The notes beneath the pieces are model-generated. The model did not search any database. It had not been told where the DNA came from and worked only from the letters and a program-made list of their open reading frames with translations. A program made the position numbers and the translations under genes. Below are positions 1 through 6,701 of a stretch of 10,398 nt of DNA, one piece after another. This stretch comes from an uncultured Verrucomicrobium sp. (lineage in GTDB: Bacteria; Verrucomicrobiota; Verrucomicrobiia; Methylacidiphilales; GAS474), in assembly GCA_903889845.1 (NCBI GenBank), contig CAISZB010000567.1, forward strand, positions 1-10,398. Reading direction: 5' to 3'. Each line of letters begins with the position of its first letter. Within the stretch, counting starts at the first letter, position 1.

Positions 1-1180
1 GGGAGACGAAGAGGTCGGTCGTGATCCAGAGGCCGCGCTTCGCGCATCCGGCCATGAGGTAGTCGAGCTGGTCGACGCGGGCGGGGTCCCAGTCGAAGCC
101 GGGCTTGTGGGGGGGCGTCGTCAGCCCCGACTCATAGTGGTGGATCCGGATCGTGTTGTAGCCGAGGGCGACGAGGCGGTCGAGGAGCCGGTCGGCTCCC
201 TCCTTCGGCAGGTAGTTCGCGCCGAAGCAGAGGTTGACTCCGTAGAAGCGCCTCGGATTTGAGAGTTCGTCGGCGAAGGCGAAGTGGCCGTCGGGCGTGG
301 CGACGACGCGCCCCTTAGAGCCACAGGGGCCGCACGGGCCGTCGGTGAAGCCCGCGCCGGAGAGGTCGAGCGCCGAGCCGGGGACGATATCGACCTCGGT
401 CTGGAGCGGGACCCAGGTGTCGTCGGCCTTCAGGGTCACGGGACGCAGGAGTTCCGGGAGGTCGTGGCTGTACACGACGCCGTCTGCGGAGGAGAGGTCC
501 ATCGTCAGGGTGAAGCGCTCCGCTGCCTGCATCGGGACGTTGGGACGTCCGGGGCGCCCGAGGCGGATCGTGAAGGTTGCGTCGTCCCACTGGCGGTTGT
601 CCTGGACGGTGACGGAGGTCGGCTGGGCGAAGGTGAATTTCAGCACCTTCCGGCTCGGGTTCGGATAGGCGAGGGTGAGGGTGCGGGTCTCCCCGCCGAA
701 GAGATGGGCCCCGCCGAAGAGGGCGGGGAAGACCCCCGTCGCGGTGTCGGTCGTCCAGCTTCCGCCGACGAGGTCGGGCAGGCCGTAGTCGGAGACGACG
801 GCGAGGGCCGCCAGGGCGACCTCGTCCTTTGCGGTAAAGGTCCAAGTCGCGTGGAGGGTTCCGTCCTTCGCTTCGGCCTGGAAGGCGCCCTCGATCTGCG
901 GTGGCTTGTTCGGCTTCTCCTTGGCGCCGATCTCCAGGACGTACGGGAACGGGCCGCCCGGGGGGGTGGGGAGCGCCTTCGCCCGGTAGGTGGTCCAGCC
1001 CGGGTCGGCGGCGTAAGGGGCCAGGTCGCACACCTGCACGCCGCCGAGGAGGAGGTGGAGGCGGCCTCCCTCGCCGCCGTAGAGGCCGTCGGGATCGGCG
1101 GCGCGGAGGGGAAGCGGGATTGCCGCCAGGAGCAGGATCGCCGCCGGAACCAGCCAGGGCGGAAGCATACGGAATCTCAT
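1..1180 (-). CDS. Secreted glycoside hydrolase, GH-A/TIM-barrel type (N-terminal part, runs off left edge)
   Basis: The open frame runs 393 codons from ATG at 1180 to the window edge with no stop, so the C-terminus is missing. Residues 1-28 are a Sec signal peptide: basic start, a long Leu/Ala core, then a small-residue site near LRAA. Residues about 30-300 are a beta-rich accessory region with no recognised catalytic motif, containing a GPCGPCG Cys pair near residue 290. From about 310 the pattern RRFYGVN, then GYNTIRIHHYE (about 341-351), then GLWITTDLFVS is typical of the first strands of a (beta/alpha)8 glycosidase in the GH5/GH-A clan. The catalytic glutamates would lie beyond the window. 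It probably cleaves polysaccharide or glycoside outside the cytoplasm; substrate and GH family cannot be assigned. No clear Shine-Dalgarno precedes the start, and an in-frame ATG four codons downstream is an alternative. It lies 160 bp downstream of cusA on the same strand but beyond a likely terminator, so it is probably a separate unit. Confidence 0.78.
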   Translation of the reverse strand, partial: MRFRMLPPWLVPAAILLLAAIPLPLRAADPDGLYGGEGGRLHLLLGGVQVCDLAPYAADPGWTTYRAKALPTPPGGPFPYVLEIGAKEKPNKPPQIEGAFQAEAKDGTLHATWTFTAKDEVALAALAVVSDYGLPDLVGGSWTTDTATGVFPALFGGAHLFGGETRTLTLAYPNPSRKVLKFTFAQPTSVTVQDNRQWDDATFTIRLGRPGRPNVPMQAAERFTLTMDLSSADGVVYSHDLPELLRPVTLKADDTWVPLQTEVDIVPGSALDLSGAGFTDGPCGPCGSKGRVVATPDGHFAFADELSNPRRFYGVNLCFGANYLPKEGADRLLDRLVALGYNTIRIHHYESGLTTPPHKPGFDWDPARVDQLDYLMAGCAKRGLWITTDLFVS

Positions 1181-1253
1181 GCGAGGGGAATCGGTGCAAC
1201 CTAGCATCCGGCACCCTCCCAGCAATCCCGAATCGGGGAAGAGGGAAGGTTTG

Positions 1254-1275
1254 CGCATCAAATATTGTTGATGCG
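1254..1275. promoter_or_regulatory. Perfect 8+6+8 inverted repeat upstream of the glycoside hydrolase gene (candidate operator)
   Basis: The arms CGCATCAA (1254-1261) and TTGATGCG (1268-1275) are exact reverse complements around the 6-nt spacer ATATTG. The site is locally AT-rich in a GC-rich window and lies about 75 bp upstream of the glycoside hydrolase start. Size and symmetry suit a dimeric repressor site such as those of LacI-family sugar regulators; that is inference, and no regulator gene is in the window. No convincing -35/-10 pair was found next to it. Confidence 0.4.
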
Positions 1276-1313
1276 GTGTCGTGCGCAGAGGAGGCTGCCT
1301 CGCTACGCTGGCG

Positions 1314-1365
1314 GAAAACGGGGGATCGCGACAGCCTGCGCTATCGCGCAGGCAGTCGCTCCCCC
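1314..1365 (-). terminator. Strong hairpin across the cusA stop codon, likely terminator of the efflux operon
   Basis: GCCTGCGC (1334-1341) pairs perfectly with GCGCAGGC (1346-1353) around the loop TATC. After a single A/A mismatch the stem continues with GCGAC (1328-1332) against GTCGC (1355-1359), then GGGG (1321-1324) against CCCC (1362-1365) across a small internal loop. On the minus strand it is followed by a short TTTT (1314-1317). The TAG stop of cusA (1341-1343) lies inside the stem-loop. The structure is strong but the T-tract is short, so termination strength is uncertain. Confidence 0.55.
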
Positions 1366-4300
1366 TTCCCCTGCCACAGCAGATAGAGCACCGGATAGAG
1401 CAGCAATTCCAGTGCCGCCGAGGTCACGATGCCGCCGACCATCGGCGCGGCGATCCGCTTCATCGCCTCGCTGCCGGTTCCGTTCGTCCAGAGGATCGGG
1501 AGAAGGCCGAAGAGGATCGCGCAGACGGTCATCACCTTCGGACGGAGCCGCCGCACGGCCCCCTCCCGGATCGCCTCGACCCGGTCGGCGGCGGTGCGGA
1601 GGGTCCCGGCGGCGCGGTGCTCCTCAAAGGCCTCGTCGAGGTAGAGGAGCATCACCACGCCGGTCTCCGCGTCGATCCCGGCCAACGCGATGAGGCCGAT
1701 CCAGACGGCGACGCTCATCTTAAACCCGAGGAGCCACAGGAGCCAGAATGCCCCGACGAGGGAGAACGGCACCGCGAGGAGGACGATCCCCGTCCGCGCA
1801 AAGGAACCCGTGTTGAGCCAGATCAGGAAGCAGAGGATGAGGAGCGTCACCGGGACGACGAAGGCGAGCGCCTGCTTCGCCTGCCGCAGGGACTCGAAGG
1901 AACCGGCCCACTCCAGCGCGTAGCCCTGCGCGGCGGGGAGCGGCACGCGCTCCGCGATCCGCGCGTTCGCCTTGGCCACATAGGCCTCGATGTTGTCCGC
2001 ATCGGTGTCGACCAGGACGAAGCCGACGAGGCGTCCGCCCTCGCTCCGAACCTCGGGCGGCCCCGCCGCGAAGGCGATCCGCGCGACGGAGGAGAGCGGG
2101 ACGCCTTCCCCGCCATTGCCGCCGCTCCCGCCGACCCAGACCTTCCCCAGCGCCTCGGTGTCCTGCCGGAAAGGGCGGTCGTAGCGGACCGTGACGGGAT
2201 ACCGCTCCCGCCCGGTGAGGAGCGTCGTCACCGGGGCACCGCCGATAGCCGACTCGACAGCCATGTTGACGTCGGCGACGGAGAGGCCGTAGCGGACCAG
2301 CGCCTCCCGGTCGGGAACAACGTCGAGGTAGCGCCCGCCGGAGAGCCGCTCCGCGAAGACGCTCCGCGTCCCCGGCAGGTCGGCGAGGGCCAACTCGATG
2401 GCATGGGCCGTCCGGTCGATGCCTTCCGTGTCGGGTCCGTAGACCTTGATGCCGAGGGCGGAGCGGAACCCCGTCGCCAACATTTGCGTCCGGGTCTGGA
2501 CCGGCATCCAGAATAGGTTCGCCATGCCGGGCGTCTTGGTCGCCGCGTCCATTTCCGCGAGGAGCCTCTCCCGCGTCATGCCGGGCCGCCATTCCGATGA
2601 GGGCCGGAGCCGGATCGTCGTCTCGAACATCGAGAGCGGGGCCGGATCGGTCGCCGTGTCGGCCTGGCCCGCCTTGCCGAAGACGGTCTCGACCTCGGGG
2701 AAGCCCTTCAGGATGCGGTCCTGCCGCTGAAGCTGCGTCGCGGCCTCGGCGACGGAGAGCCCGGGCGGAGCCGTCGGCATGTACAAGATATCGCCCTCGT
2801 TGAGCGGCGGCATGAACTCGGAGCCGAGCCGGGAGAGCGGGAAGAGCGTCACGAGGCCGACCGCGAAGGCGATCAGCAACGTCCCCTTCGGGAACCGGAG
2901 GACGAGGTCGACGACGGGCCGGTAGAGATGTTCCAGGAAGCGGTTGAGCGGGTTGTGTCCCTCCACCGGGATCTTCCCCCGGATGAAGAGGATCATCAGT
3001 GCGGGGACGAGGGTCACGGAGAGGAGCGCCGCGAAGAACATCGCGAAGGTCTTCGTCGAGGCGAGCGGGCGGAAGAGCCGCCCCGTCTCCTCCTGGAGGA
3101 CGAAGACCGGGATGAACGAGACCGCGACGACGAAGAGCGAGAAGAAGAGAGGCCGCCCCAGCTTCCGCGCCGCATAGAGAACCGCCTCGGTCCGTTCCGC
3201 CTGGCTTTCCTCGCCCCCTTTGGCGTCGATGCCGCGCCGGGCGATCTCCCGGTGCGCCCCCTCGACCATGACGATCGCCGCGTCGACCATCGCGCCGATG
3301 GCGATGGCGATGCCGCCCAGGGACATGATATTCGCCGAGAGGCCGACGGCGTGGAACGGGATGAAGGCGAGGAGGATCGCCAGCGGCAGCATGAGGATCG
3401 CGACGAGGGCGCTCCGCAGGTGGCCCAGGAAGAGGAGGCAAACGAGGCTGACGATGACGGCCTCCTCGATGATCTTGTCCCGCAGCGTCGCCACCGCCTT
3501 GCCGATGAGGACGGAGCGGTCGTAGACCGTGACGATCTCGACCCCGGCGGGGAGGGAGGGCTTCAGGGCGGCGAGTTTCTTCTTCACCCCGGCGATGGTC
3601 GCGGGGGCGTCGGCACCGTTCCGCATGACGACGATGCCGCCGACGGTCTCCCCCTCGCCGTTGAAGTCGGCGACGCCGGTCCGGACGTCGGGGACGAGGT
3701 CGATGTGCCCGATCTGGCCGACGGTCACGACCGTTGCCGCCTTCCCCCGGATGACGGCCTGCTCCAGGTCGGCGGGGGAATGGAGGTAGCCCCGACCCCG
3801 GATGAAGTAATCGGCGCCGGAAACTTCGAGGGTCCGTCCCCCGGCCTCGCCGTTGCTCCGGCGGACGGCGTCGGCGACGTCGGCGACGCCGAGGCCGTAG
3901 GAAATCAATTTCGCCGGATCGAGGGTGACCTGCCACGACTTCACGAAGCCGCCGACCGGCGCGACCTCGGCGACGCCCGGCACGGAGGCGAGGGCGAAGC
4001 GGAGCGTCCAGTCCTGGAGCGTGCGCAGCTCCGCCAGGCTGTGCTGGCCGCTCCGGTCGACGAGGGCGTATTCGAAGACCCAGCCGACGCCGCTCGCGTC
4101 GGGCCCGATCTGCGGATCGACCCCTTCCGGGAGCATCCCCCGCACCGAGGCGAGCTGCTCCACGACGCGGGACCGTGCCCAATAGAGATCGGTCCCGTCC
4201 TTGAATAGGACGGTGACGAAGGCCTTCCCGAACATCGATTCCCCGCGCACCGCCTTCACGCCCGGGGCGGAGACGAAGCGGCTGGAGATGGGATAGGTCA

Positions 4301-4493
4301 CCTGGTCCTCGATGAGCGCGGGGCTGCGGCCCGGCCACTCCGCGGTGACGATGACCTGCGTGTCGGAGAGGTCGGGAATCGCGTCGAGGCTCGTCTCCCG
4401 GAGGGAGGCGACGCCCCAGATCGCGCCGAGGATCGCGAGGAAAAAGACCGGGACGCGGTTCCGCCCGCACCAGTCGGCGAGGGCCCCGATCAC
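1341..4493 (-). CDS. cusA: CusA-like Cu(I)/Ag(I) RND efflux pump (heavy-metal efflux, HME family)
   Basis: 1050-residue inner-membrane proton-driven transporter, about the length of E. coli CusA (1047 by recall) and alignable with it by eye throughout. It is predicted to move Cu(I)/Ag(I) from the periplasm or inner membrane into a tripartite channel. The three CusA copper ligands (E. coli M573, M623, M672) are present as M572 in ILYMPT, M622 in PLSMFET and M671 in TQMLATG. The proton-relay residues are kept as D404 in GAMVDAAIVM, E943 in AGIDAETGVVM and K986 in RLRPKVMT. Other family signatures are DLSDTQV (41-47), GVGWVFEYALVDRSG (135-149) and NIMSLGGIAIA (388-398). A Gly-rich insert, GGSGGNGGEG (788-797), looks like a flexible loop. 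The start is GTG at 4493, overlapping the upstream cusB TGA by 4 bp (GTGA), with GAGGAAGGGAG just upstream as ribosome binding site. The methionine set favours monovalent copper/silver over the divalent Zn/Co/Cd of CzcA. Confidence 0.95.
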   Translation of the reverse strand: MIGALADWCGRNRVPVFFLAILGAIWGVASLRETSLDAIPDLSDTQVIVTAEWPGRSPALIEDQVTYPISSRFVSAPGVKAVRGESMFGKAFVTVLFKDGTDLYWARSRVVEQLASVRGMLPEGVDPQIGPDASGVGWVFEYALVDRSGQHSLAELRTLQDWTLRFALASVPGVAEVAPVGGFVKSWQVTLDPAKLISYGLGVADVADAVRRSNGEAGGRTLEVSGADYFIRGRGYLHSPADLEQAVIRGKAATVVTVGQIGHIDLVPDVRTGVADFNGEGETVGGIVVMRNGADAPATIAGVKKKLAALKPSLPAGVEIVTVYDRSVLIGKAVATLRDKIIEEAVIVSLVCLLFLGHLRSALVAILMLPLAILLAFIPFHAVGLSANIMSLGGIAIAIGAMVDAAIVMVEGAHREIARRGIDAKGGEESQAERTEAVLYAARKLGRPLFFSLFVVAVSFIPVFVLQEETGRLFRPLASTKTFAMFFAALLSVTLVPALMILFIRGKIPVEGHNPLNRFLEHLYRPVVDLVLRFPKGTLLIAFAVGLVTLFPLSRLGSEFMPPLNEGDILYMPTAPPGLSVAEAATQLQRQDRILKGFPEVETVFGKAGQADTATDPAPLSMFETTIRLRPSSEWRPGMTRERLLAEMDAATKTPGMANLFWMPVQTRTQMLATGFRSALGIKVYGPDTEGIDRTAHAIELALADLPGTRSVFAERLSGGRYLDVVPDREALVRYGLSVADVNMAVESAIGGAPVTTLLTGRERYPVTVRYDRPFRQDTEALGKVWVGGSGGNGGEGVPLSSVARIAFAAGPPEVRSEGGRLVGFVLVDTDADNIEAYVAKANARIAERVPLPAAQGYALEWAGSFESLRQAKQALAFVVPVTLLILCFLIWLNTGSFARTGIVLLAVPFSLVGAFWLLWLLGFKMSVAVWIGLIALAGIDAETGVVMLLYLDEAFEEHRAAGTLRTAADRVEAIREGAVRRLRPKVMTVCAILFGLLPILWTNGTGSEAMKRIAAPMVGGIVTSAALELLLYPVLYLLWQGKGERLPAR

Positions 4494-5809
4494 GGCTGGC
4501 TCCCTTCCTCGAACAACTTCAGCGCACCCTGGAGGCGGCTTTCCGAATCGATCAGGAAATTCGCGCTCGTCACGACGCGGTCGCCTTCGGCCAAGCCCGA
4601 GACCACTTCGATCTCCTCCCCGAGGCGGGTCCCGGCGACGACGAAGCGGGGTTCCAGCTTCCCGTTCCCCCGGTCGAGGAAGGCGACCATCCGGCCCCCC
4701 GTCGGCAGCAGCGCCGAGGCGGGGACGACGAGGCGTTCCCCGAGGTCGGCCTCCCCCTCGACCGATCCGGCCATGCCGGGGACGAGCTTCCCGTCCGGGT
4801 TTGCCAACCGGAGCCGGGCGATCCGCCTCCGGCTCCCCTCGGTGAAGCCGGGGGCGAGGTATTCGATCTTGGCGGGGAGGCGCAGATCGGGCAGCGCCTC
4901 CATCCGGACGGTGAAAGCCGTCCCGGGGGCGAGGTAGCGGGCCGCGTCCTCGTCGAAGGAGGCCTCGGCCCAGACCGTCGAGAGGTCGGCGAGGCGGAGG
5001 AGGGACTGGCCCGCCTCGAAGCGCATTCCCTCGACCGCCGTCTTCTCCGTCACCCAGCCGCTGACCGGCGCGAGGACGTCAAGTGTCCCCTTGAGCCCCT
5101 TCCCCGTCCGCAGGTCGAAGTCGGAGACGGTCGCCGCGAAGCGGTCCAGCTCCGCGAGCTGCGCGTCGGAAAGGTCCCAGATCCGGAGCCGGGCGCGGAA
5201 CCGCTCCAGCTCCTGGTCGCTGGCGAAGGCGTTCTGCGCGAACATCGCGCCGCCCGTCCGCTTCCGCGCCCGCCACGCCGTGACGTAGGCGCGCTGCGCC
5301 TCGATCCAATCCTCGACCAGGGCGGTGAGCAGCCGCTCCCCCTTCGCCACCCGCTTACCGACGTAATTGGCATCGAGGGCCGTGACGAACCCGCCGCCGC
5401 CCTTCACGTTGACGTCGCGGAACCCGGCCTCGTCGTAGGCGAGGGTCGCCGGGGCGCGAAGCGGCAGGGCGACGCGCTTCCGCTCGACCGTCCCGACGCG
5501 GACGCCGATCGCGGCGAGGCGCTCCGGGGGGATCGAGAACGGGTCGGTTTTCGACATGGCTGCGGTCGTGGCCGCCGGAGCCGCCGCCGCGTCCTGCTTC
5601 AGGACGGGGACGAGGTTCATCCCGCAGATCGGGCAATGGCCCTTCGGATCGTTCGAGTGGACCTCGGGATGCATCGCGCAGGTGTAGTAGGCCACGGAGG
5701 GATCGACCCCCTCCCCGGCCTTGCCGCACCCGGCGAGCGCCAGCGCCGAGACCGAAGCGATTCCGAAGAGGAACCGGCGGCGGGGCAGCGCCGCGACGTG
5801 GGCGTTCAT
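4490..5809 (-). CDS. cusB: CusB-like RND periplasmic adaptor with N-terminal heavy-metal-binding domain (lipoprotein)
   Basis: 439-residue membrane-fusion protein linking the CusA-type pump to an outer-membrane channel. The frame is open further upstream, but the ATG at 5809 is chosen because GGAGGGG sits just before it, it overlaps the preceding gene as ATGA, and it begins a proper lipoprotein signal: RRRFLFG (10-16, twin-arginine-like), a hydrophobic core, and lipobox LAGC with Cys28. Residues 41-70 are a heavy-metal-binding domain with C44, M46, H47, H51, H58, C59, C62 and M64. An Ala-rich linker (about 72-85) leads to the adaptor proper: lipoyl/beta-barrel pieces including FRDVNVKGGGGFV and APVSGWVTEKTAVEGMRFEAG, an alpha-hairpin rich in Arg/Glu (about 165-235), and a C-terminal membrane-proximal domain ending LQGALKLFEEGSQP. 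E. coli CusB binds copper with N-terminal methionines; here the HMBD probably takes that role (inference). It is coupled to cusA downstream. Confidence 0.92.
   Translation of the reverse strand: MNAHVAALPRRRFLFGIASVSALALAGCGKAGEGVDPSVAYYTCAMHPEVHSNDPKGHCPICGMNLVPVLKQDAAAAPAATTAAMSKTDPFSIPPERLAAIGVRVGTVERKRVALPLRAPATLAYDEAGFRDVNVKGGGGFVTALDANYVGKRVAKGERLLTALVEDWIEAQRAYVTAWRARKRTGGAMFAQNAFASDQELERFRARLRIWDLSDAQLAELDRFAATVSDFDLRTGKGLKGTLDVLAPVSGWVTEKTAVEGMRFEAGQSLLRLADLSTVWAEASFDEDAARYLAPGTAFTVRMEALPDLRLPAKIEYLAPGFTEGSRRRIARLRLANPDGKLVPGMAGSVEGEADLGERLVVPASALLPTGGRMVAFLDRGNGKLEPRFVVAGTRLGEEIEVVSGLAEGDRVVTSANFLIDSESRLQGALKLFEEGSQP
5604..5691 (-). repeat. HMBD-coding module, copy 2 (inside cusB)
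   Basis: This 88-bp stretch matches 5831-5918 without gaps and with 10 mismatches by hand count. It encodes the Cys/His/Met metal-binding core of the CusB-like adaptor. See the copy at 5831-5918. Confidence 0.8.
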
Positions 5810-6066
5810 TGCCCCTCCGTCTTCCCGTAGACGGGGACGAGGTTCATGCCGCAGAACGGGCAGTGGCCCTGCGGATCGTTGGAATGGACCTGCGGGTGCA
5901 TCGCGCAGGTGTAATAGGAGGGCGCGGCGGCGGGGGCCGCCGAGGTCGAGGCCGAGCGCCCGCACGCGGCGAGGACCAGGGCCAGGGTACCGACGCCCAG
6001 CCCGGCCACGAAGGCCCGGCGGGAGGGGGAGGGAACGGCGGAGGGGGAAGGAACAATCGGATTCAT
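5806..6066 (-). CDS. Small heavy-metal-binding-domain lipoprotein
   Basis: 86 residues. The N-terminus has a clear twin-arginine-like lipoprotein signal: SRRAFV (15-20), a hydrophobic run, and lipobox LAAC with Cys35, so the mature protein should be membrane-anchored and exposed to the periplasm. A short Ser/Ala/Pro linker (about 36-49) is followed by one HMBD (51-80) with C54, M56, H57, H61, H68, C69, C72 and M74, and the chain ends six residues later. The family is known as a metal-binding module in CusB adaptors and copper P-type ATPases; a free copy probably binds or hands over Cu(I)/Ag(I) to the adjacent pump (inference). The ATG at 6066 is chosen over the longer frame starting at 6156 because it begins directly at the signal peptide; neither has a good Shine-Dalgarno. 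Its TGA overlaps the cusB ATG (ATGA), so the two are coupled. Confidence 0.85.
   Translation of the reverse strand: MNPIVPSPSAVPSPSRRAFVAGLGVGTLALVLAACGRSASTSAAPAAAPSYYTCAMHPQVHSNDPQGHCPFCGMNLVPVYGKTEGQ
5831..5918 (-). repeat. HMBD-coding module, copy 1 (inside the small lipoprotein gene)
   Basis: Near-identical to 5604-5691: 78 of 88 positions by hand count, no gaps. At protein level the two domains differ at only three of about 29 core positions (Q/E, Q/K, F/I). Codon-scale similarity this high in adjacent genes points to a local duplication, or to gene conversion keeping the copies alike. Confidence 0.8.
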
Positions 6067-6160
6067 CGGAAAGGGGGTGTTGTTTTCCGTCCATGTCGTC
6101 ACGACACAGGCGGGGAGGGATTGCTGGAGGAAGGAAGGCGCGGCACCAAACCGCACCCGT

Positions 6161-6179
6161 CCCGTTCAGGAAGAACGGG
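6161..6179 (-). terminator. Intercistronic hairpin 3' of the Cys-rich gene (partial terminator or processing site)
   Basis: CCCGTTC (6161-6167) and GAACGGG (6173-6179) form a perfect 7-bp stem with a 5-nt loop. On the minus strand it begins only 3 nt after the TAG stop of the Cys-rich gene. It is not followed by a run of T, so a full intrinsic terminator is doubtful. It may instead stabilise the upstream message or lower expression of the downstream cus genes. Confidence 0.4.
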
Positions 6180-6182
6180 GTA

Positions 6183-6638
6183 CTAGATCACCCACGAACC
6201 GAGGAACGCGCGCGCCGCCGTCCCGTCCGAGACCAAAAAGGCGGGATGGGAGGAGCGCCAAGTCGGGGCCGAAATCGCCCCGGCGCGACGGTCGTTCCCC
6301 CACGCCGACGCGAGGAGGGCGGGGAACGAAAACGAGGAGGAAGCGAGGGCCGCGGGCACCTTCACCCCGGCGGCCCCGCCGGAGAGGAGATCGACCGGCA
6401 CGGGAGCCGACTCCCCCTTGGCGAGGCAGCAGGAGCAAGCCTCGCCAGCCAGGCCGCACTCCGAGGCGGGAACCTGAACGGAGCGGAATCCCTTCACCTT
6501 GCCGACCGGATTCTCGCACGCAGGCGCGGCGGAAACGGGAGAGACCGAGAGGGAAAACAGCGCCGCGCAGAGGAGCGCGATCACCCCCGCCGTCCACCGG
6601 CCCGAGCGGAGGCGGGAAAGGGCGGAGGCGGCTTGCAT
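6183..6638 (-). CDS. Small secreted Cys-cluster protein of unknown family, upstream of the copper pump genes
   Basis: 151 residues from ATG at 6638; a TTG at 6674 would add 12 residues but lacks room for a ribosome site. Residues 1-37 look like a Sec signal peptide: basic N-region with Arg9, 11 and 14, core VIALLCAALFSLSV, and cleavage near VSA/AP. The mature N-terminal half carries five cysteines (C41, C61, C68, C70, C71), with the last three as C-S-C-C. The C-terminal half has none and is rich in Ala, Ser and Gly. I do not recognise the family. It precedes the HMBD lipoprotein by 116 bp on the same strand, with a small hairpin between, so it probably belongs to the copper regulon. A periplasmic copper-binding or chaperone role is plausible from the cysteines and context, but there is no CusF-like Met/Trp signature. 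Alternatives are a redox-linked or unrelated secreted protein. Confidence 0.7.
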   Translation of the reverse strand: MQAASALSRLRSGRWTAGVIALLCAALFSLSVSPVSAAPACENPVGKVKGFRSVQVPASECGLAGEACSCCLAKGESAPVPVDLLSGGAAGVKVPAALASSSFSFPALLASAWGNDRRAGAISAPTWRSSHPAFLVSDGTAARAFLGSWVI

Positions 6639-6642
6639 GACG

Positions 6643-6677
6643 GAGAGCCTACTCCCGAGAGCCGAAAAAATCAACCC
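6643..6677 (-). promoter_or_regulatory. Possible promoter/direct-repeat operator before the Cys-rich and cus genes
   Basis: The 63-bp gap between higA and the Cys-rich gene contains, on the minus strand, TTGATT, a 17-bp spacer and TAGGCT: a fair -35 with a poor -10. It also holds two copies of GGCTCTC with starts 14 bp apart (plus-strand GAGAGCC at 6643-6649 and 6657-6663). This is the only gap where a promoter for the efflux genes separate from higBA could lie. The match is weak and I cannot name a regulator. Confidence 0.25.
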
Positions 6678-6701
6678 CTGCCCGGAAGCGAGGCACGCTG
6701 T

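Noticed and set aside
315..1214. 299-codon minus-strand frame in the glycoside hydrolase region
   Set aside because: It has Arg/Pro-rich low-complexity composition. The neighbouring phase starting at 1180 gives a signal peptide and barrel motifs and stays open to the window edge.
2928..4208. Long plus-strand open frame (426 codons) across cusA
   Set aside because: It is antisense to a strongly conserved CusA reading frame. The product is Arg/Asp/Glu-rich with no family pattern, as expected for a shadow frame in GC-rich DNA.
1720..4470. Very long minus-strand frame (916 codons) overlapping cusA in another phase
   Set aside because: The translation is extremely rich in Arg, Pro and Gly and has no motifs. 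The cusA frame carries all catalytic residues.
5810..6094. N-terminal extension of CusB to 6094
   Set aside because: The extra 95 residues are the HMBD lipoprotein gene read out of frame. The Shine-Dalgarno and lipoprotein signal support the start at 5809.
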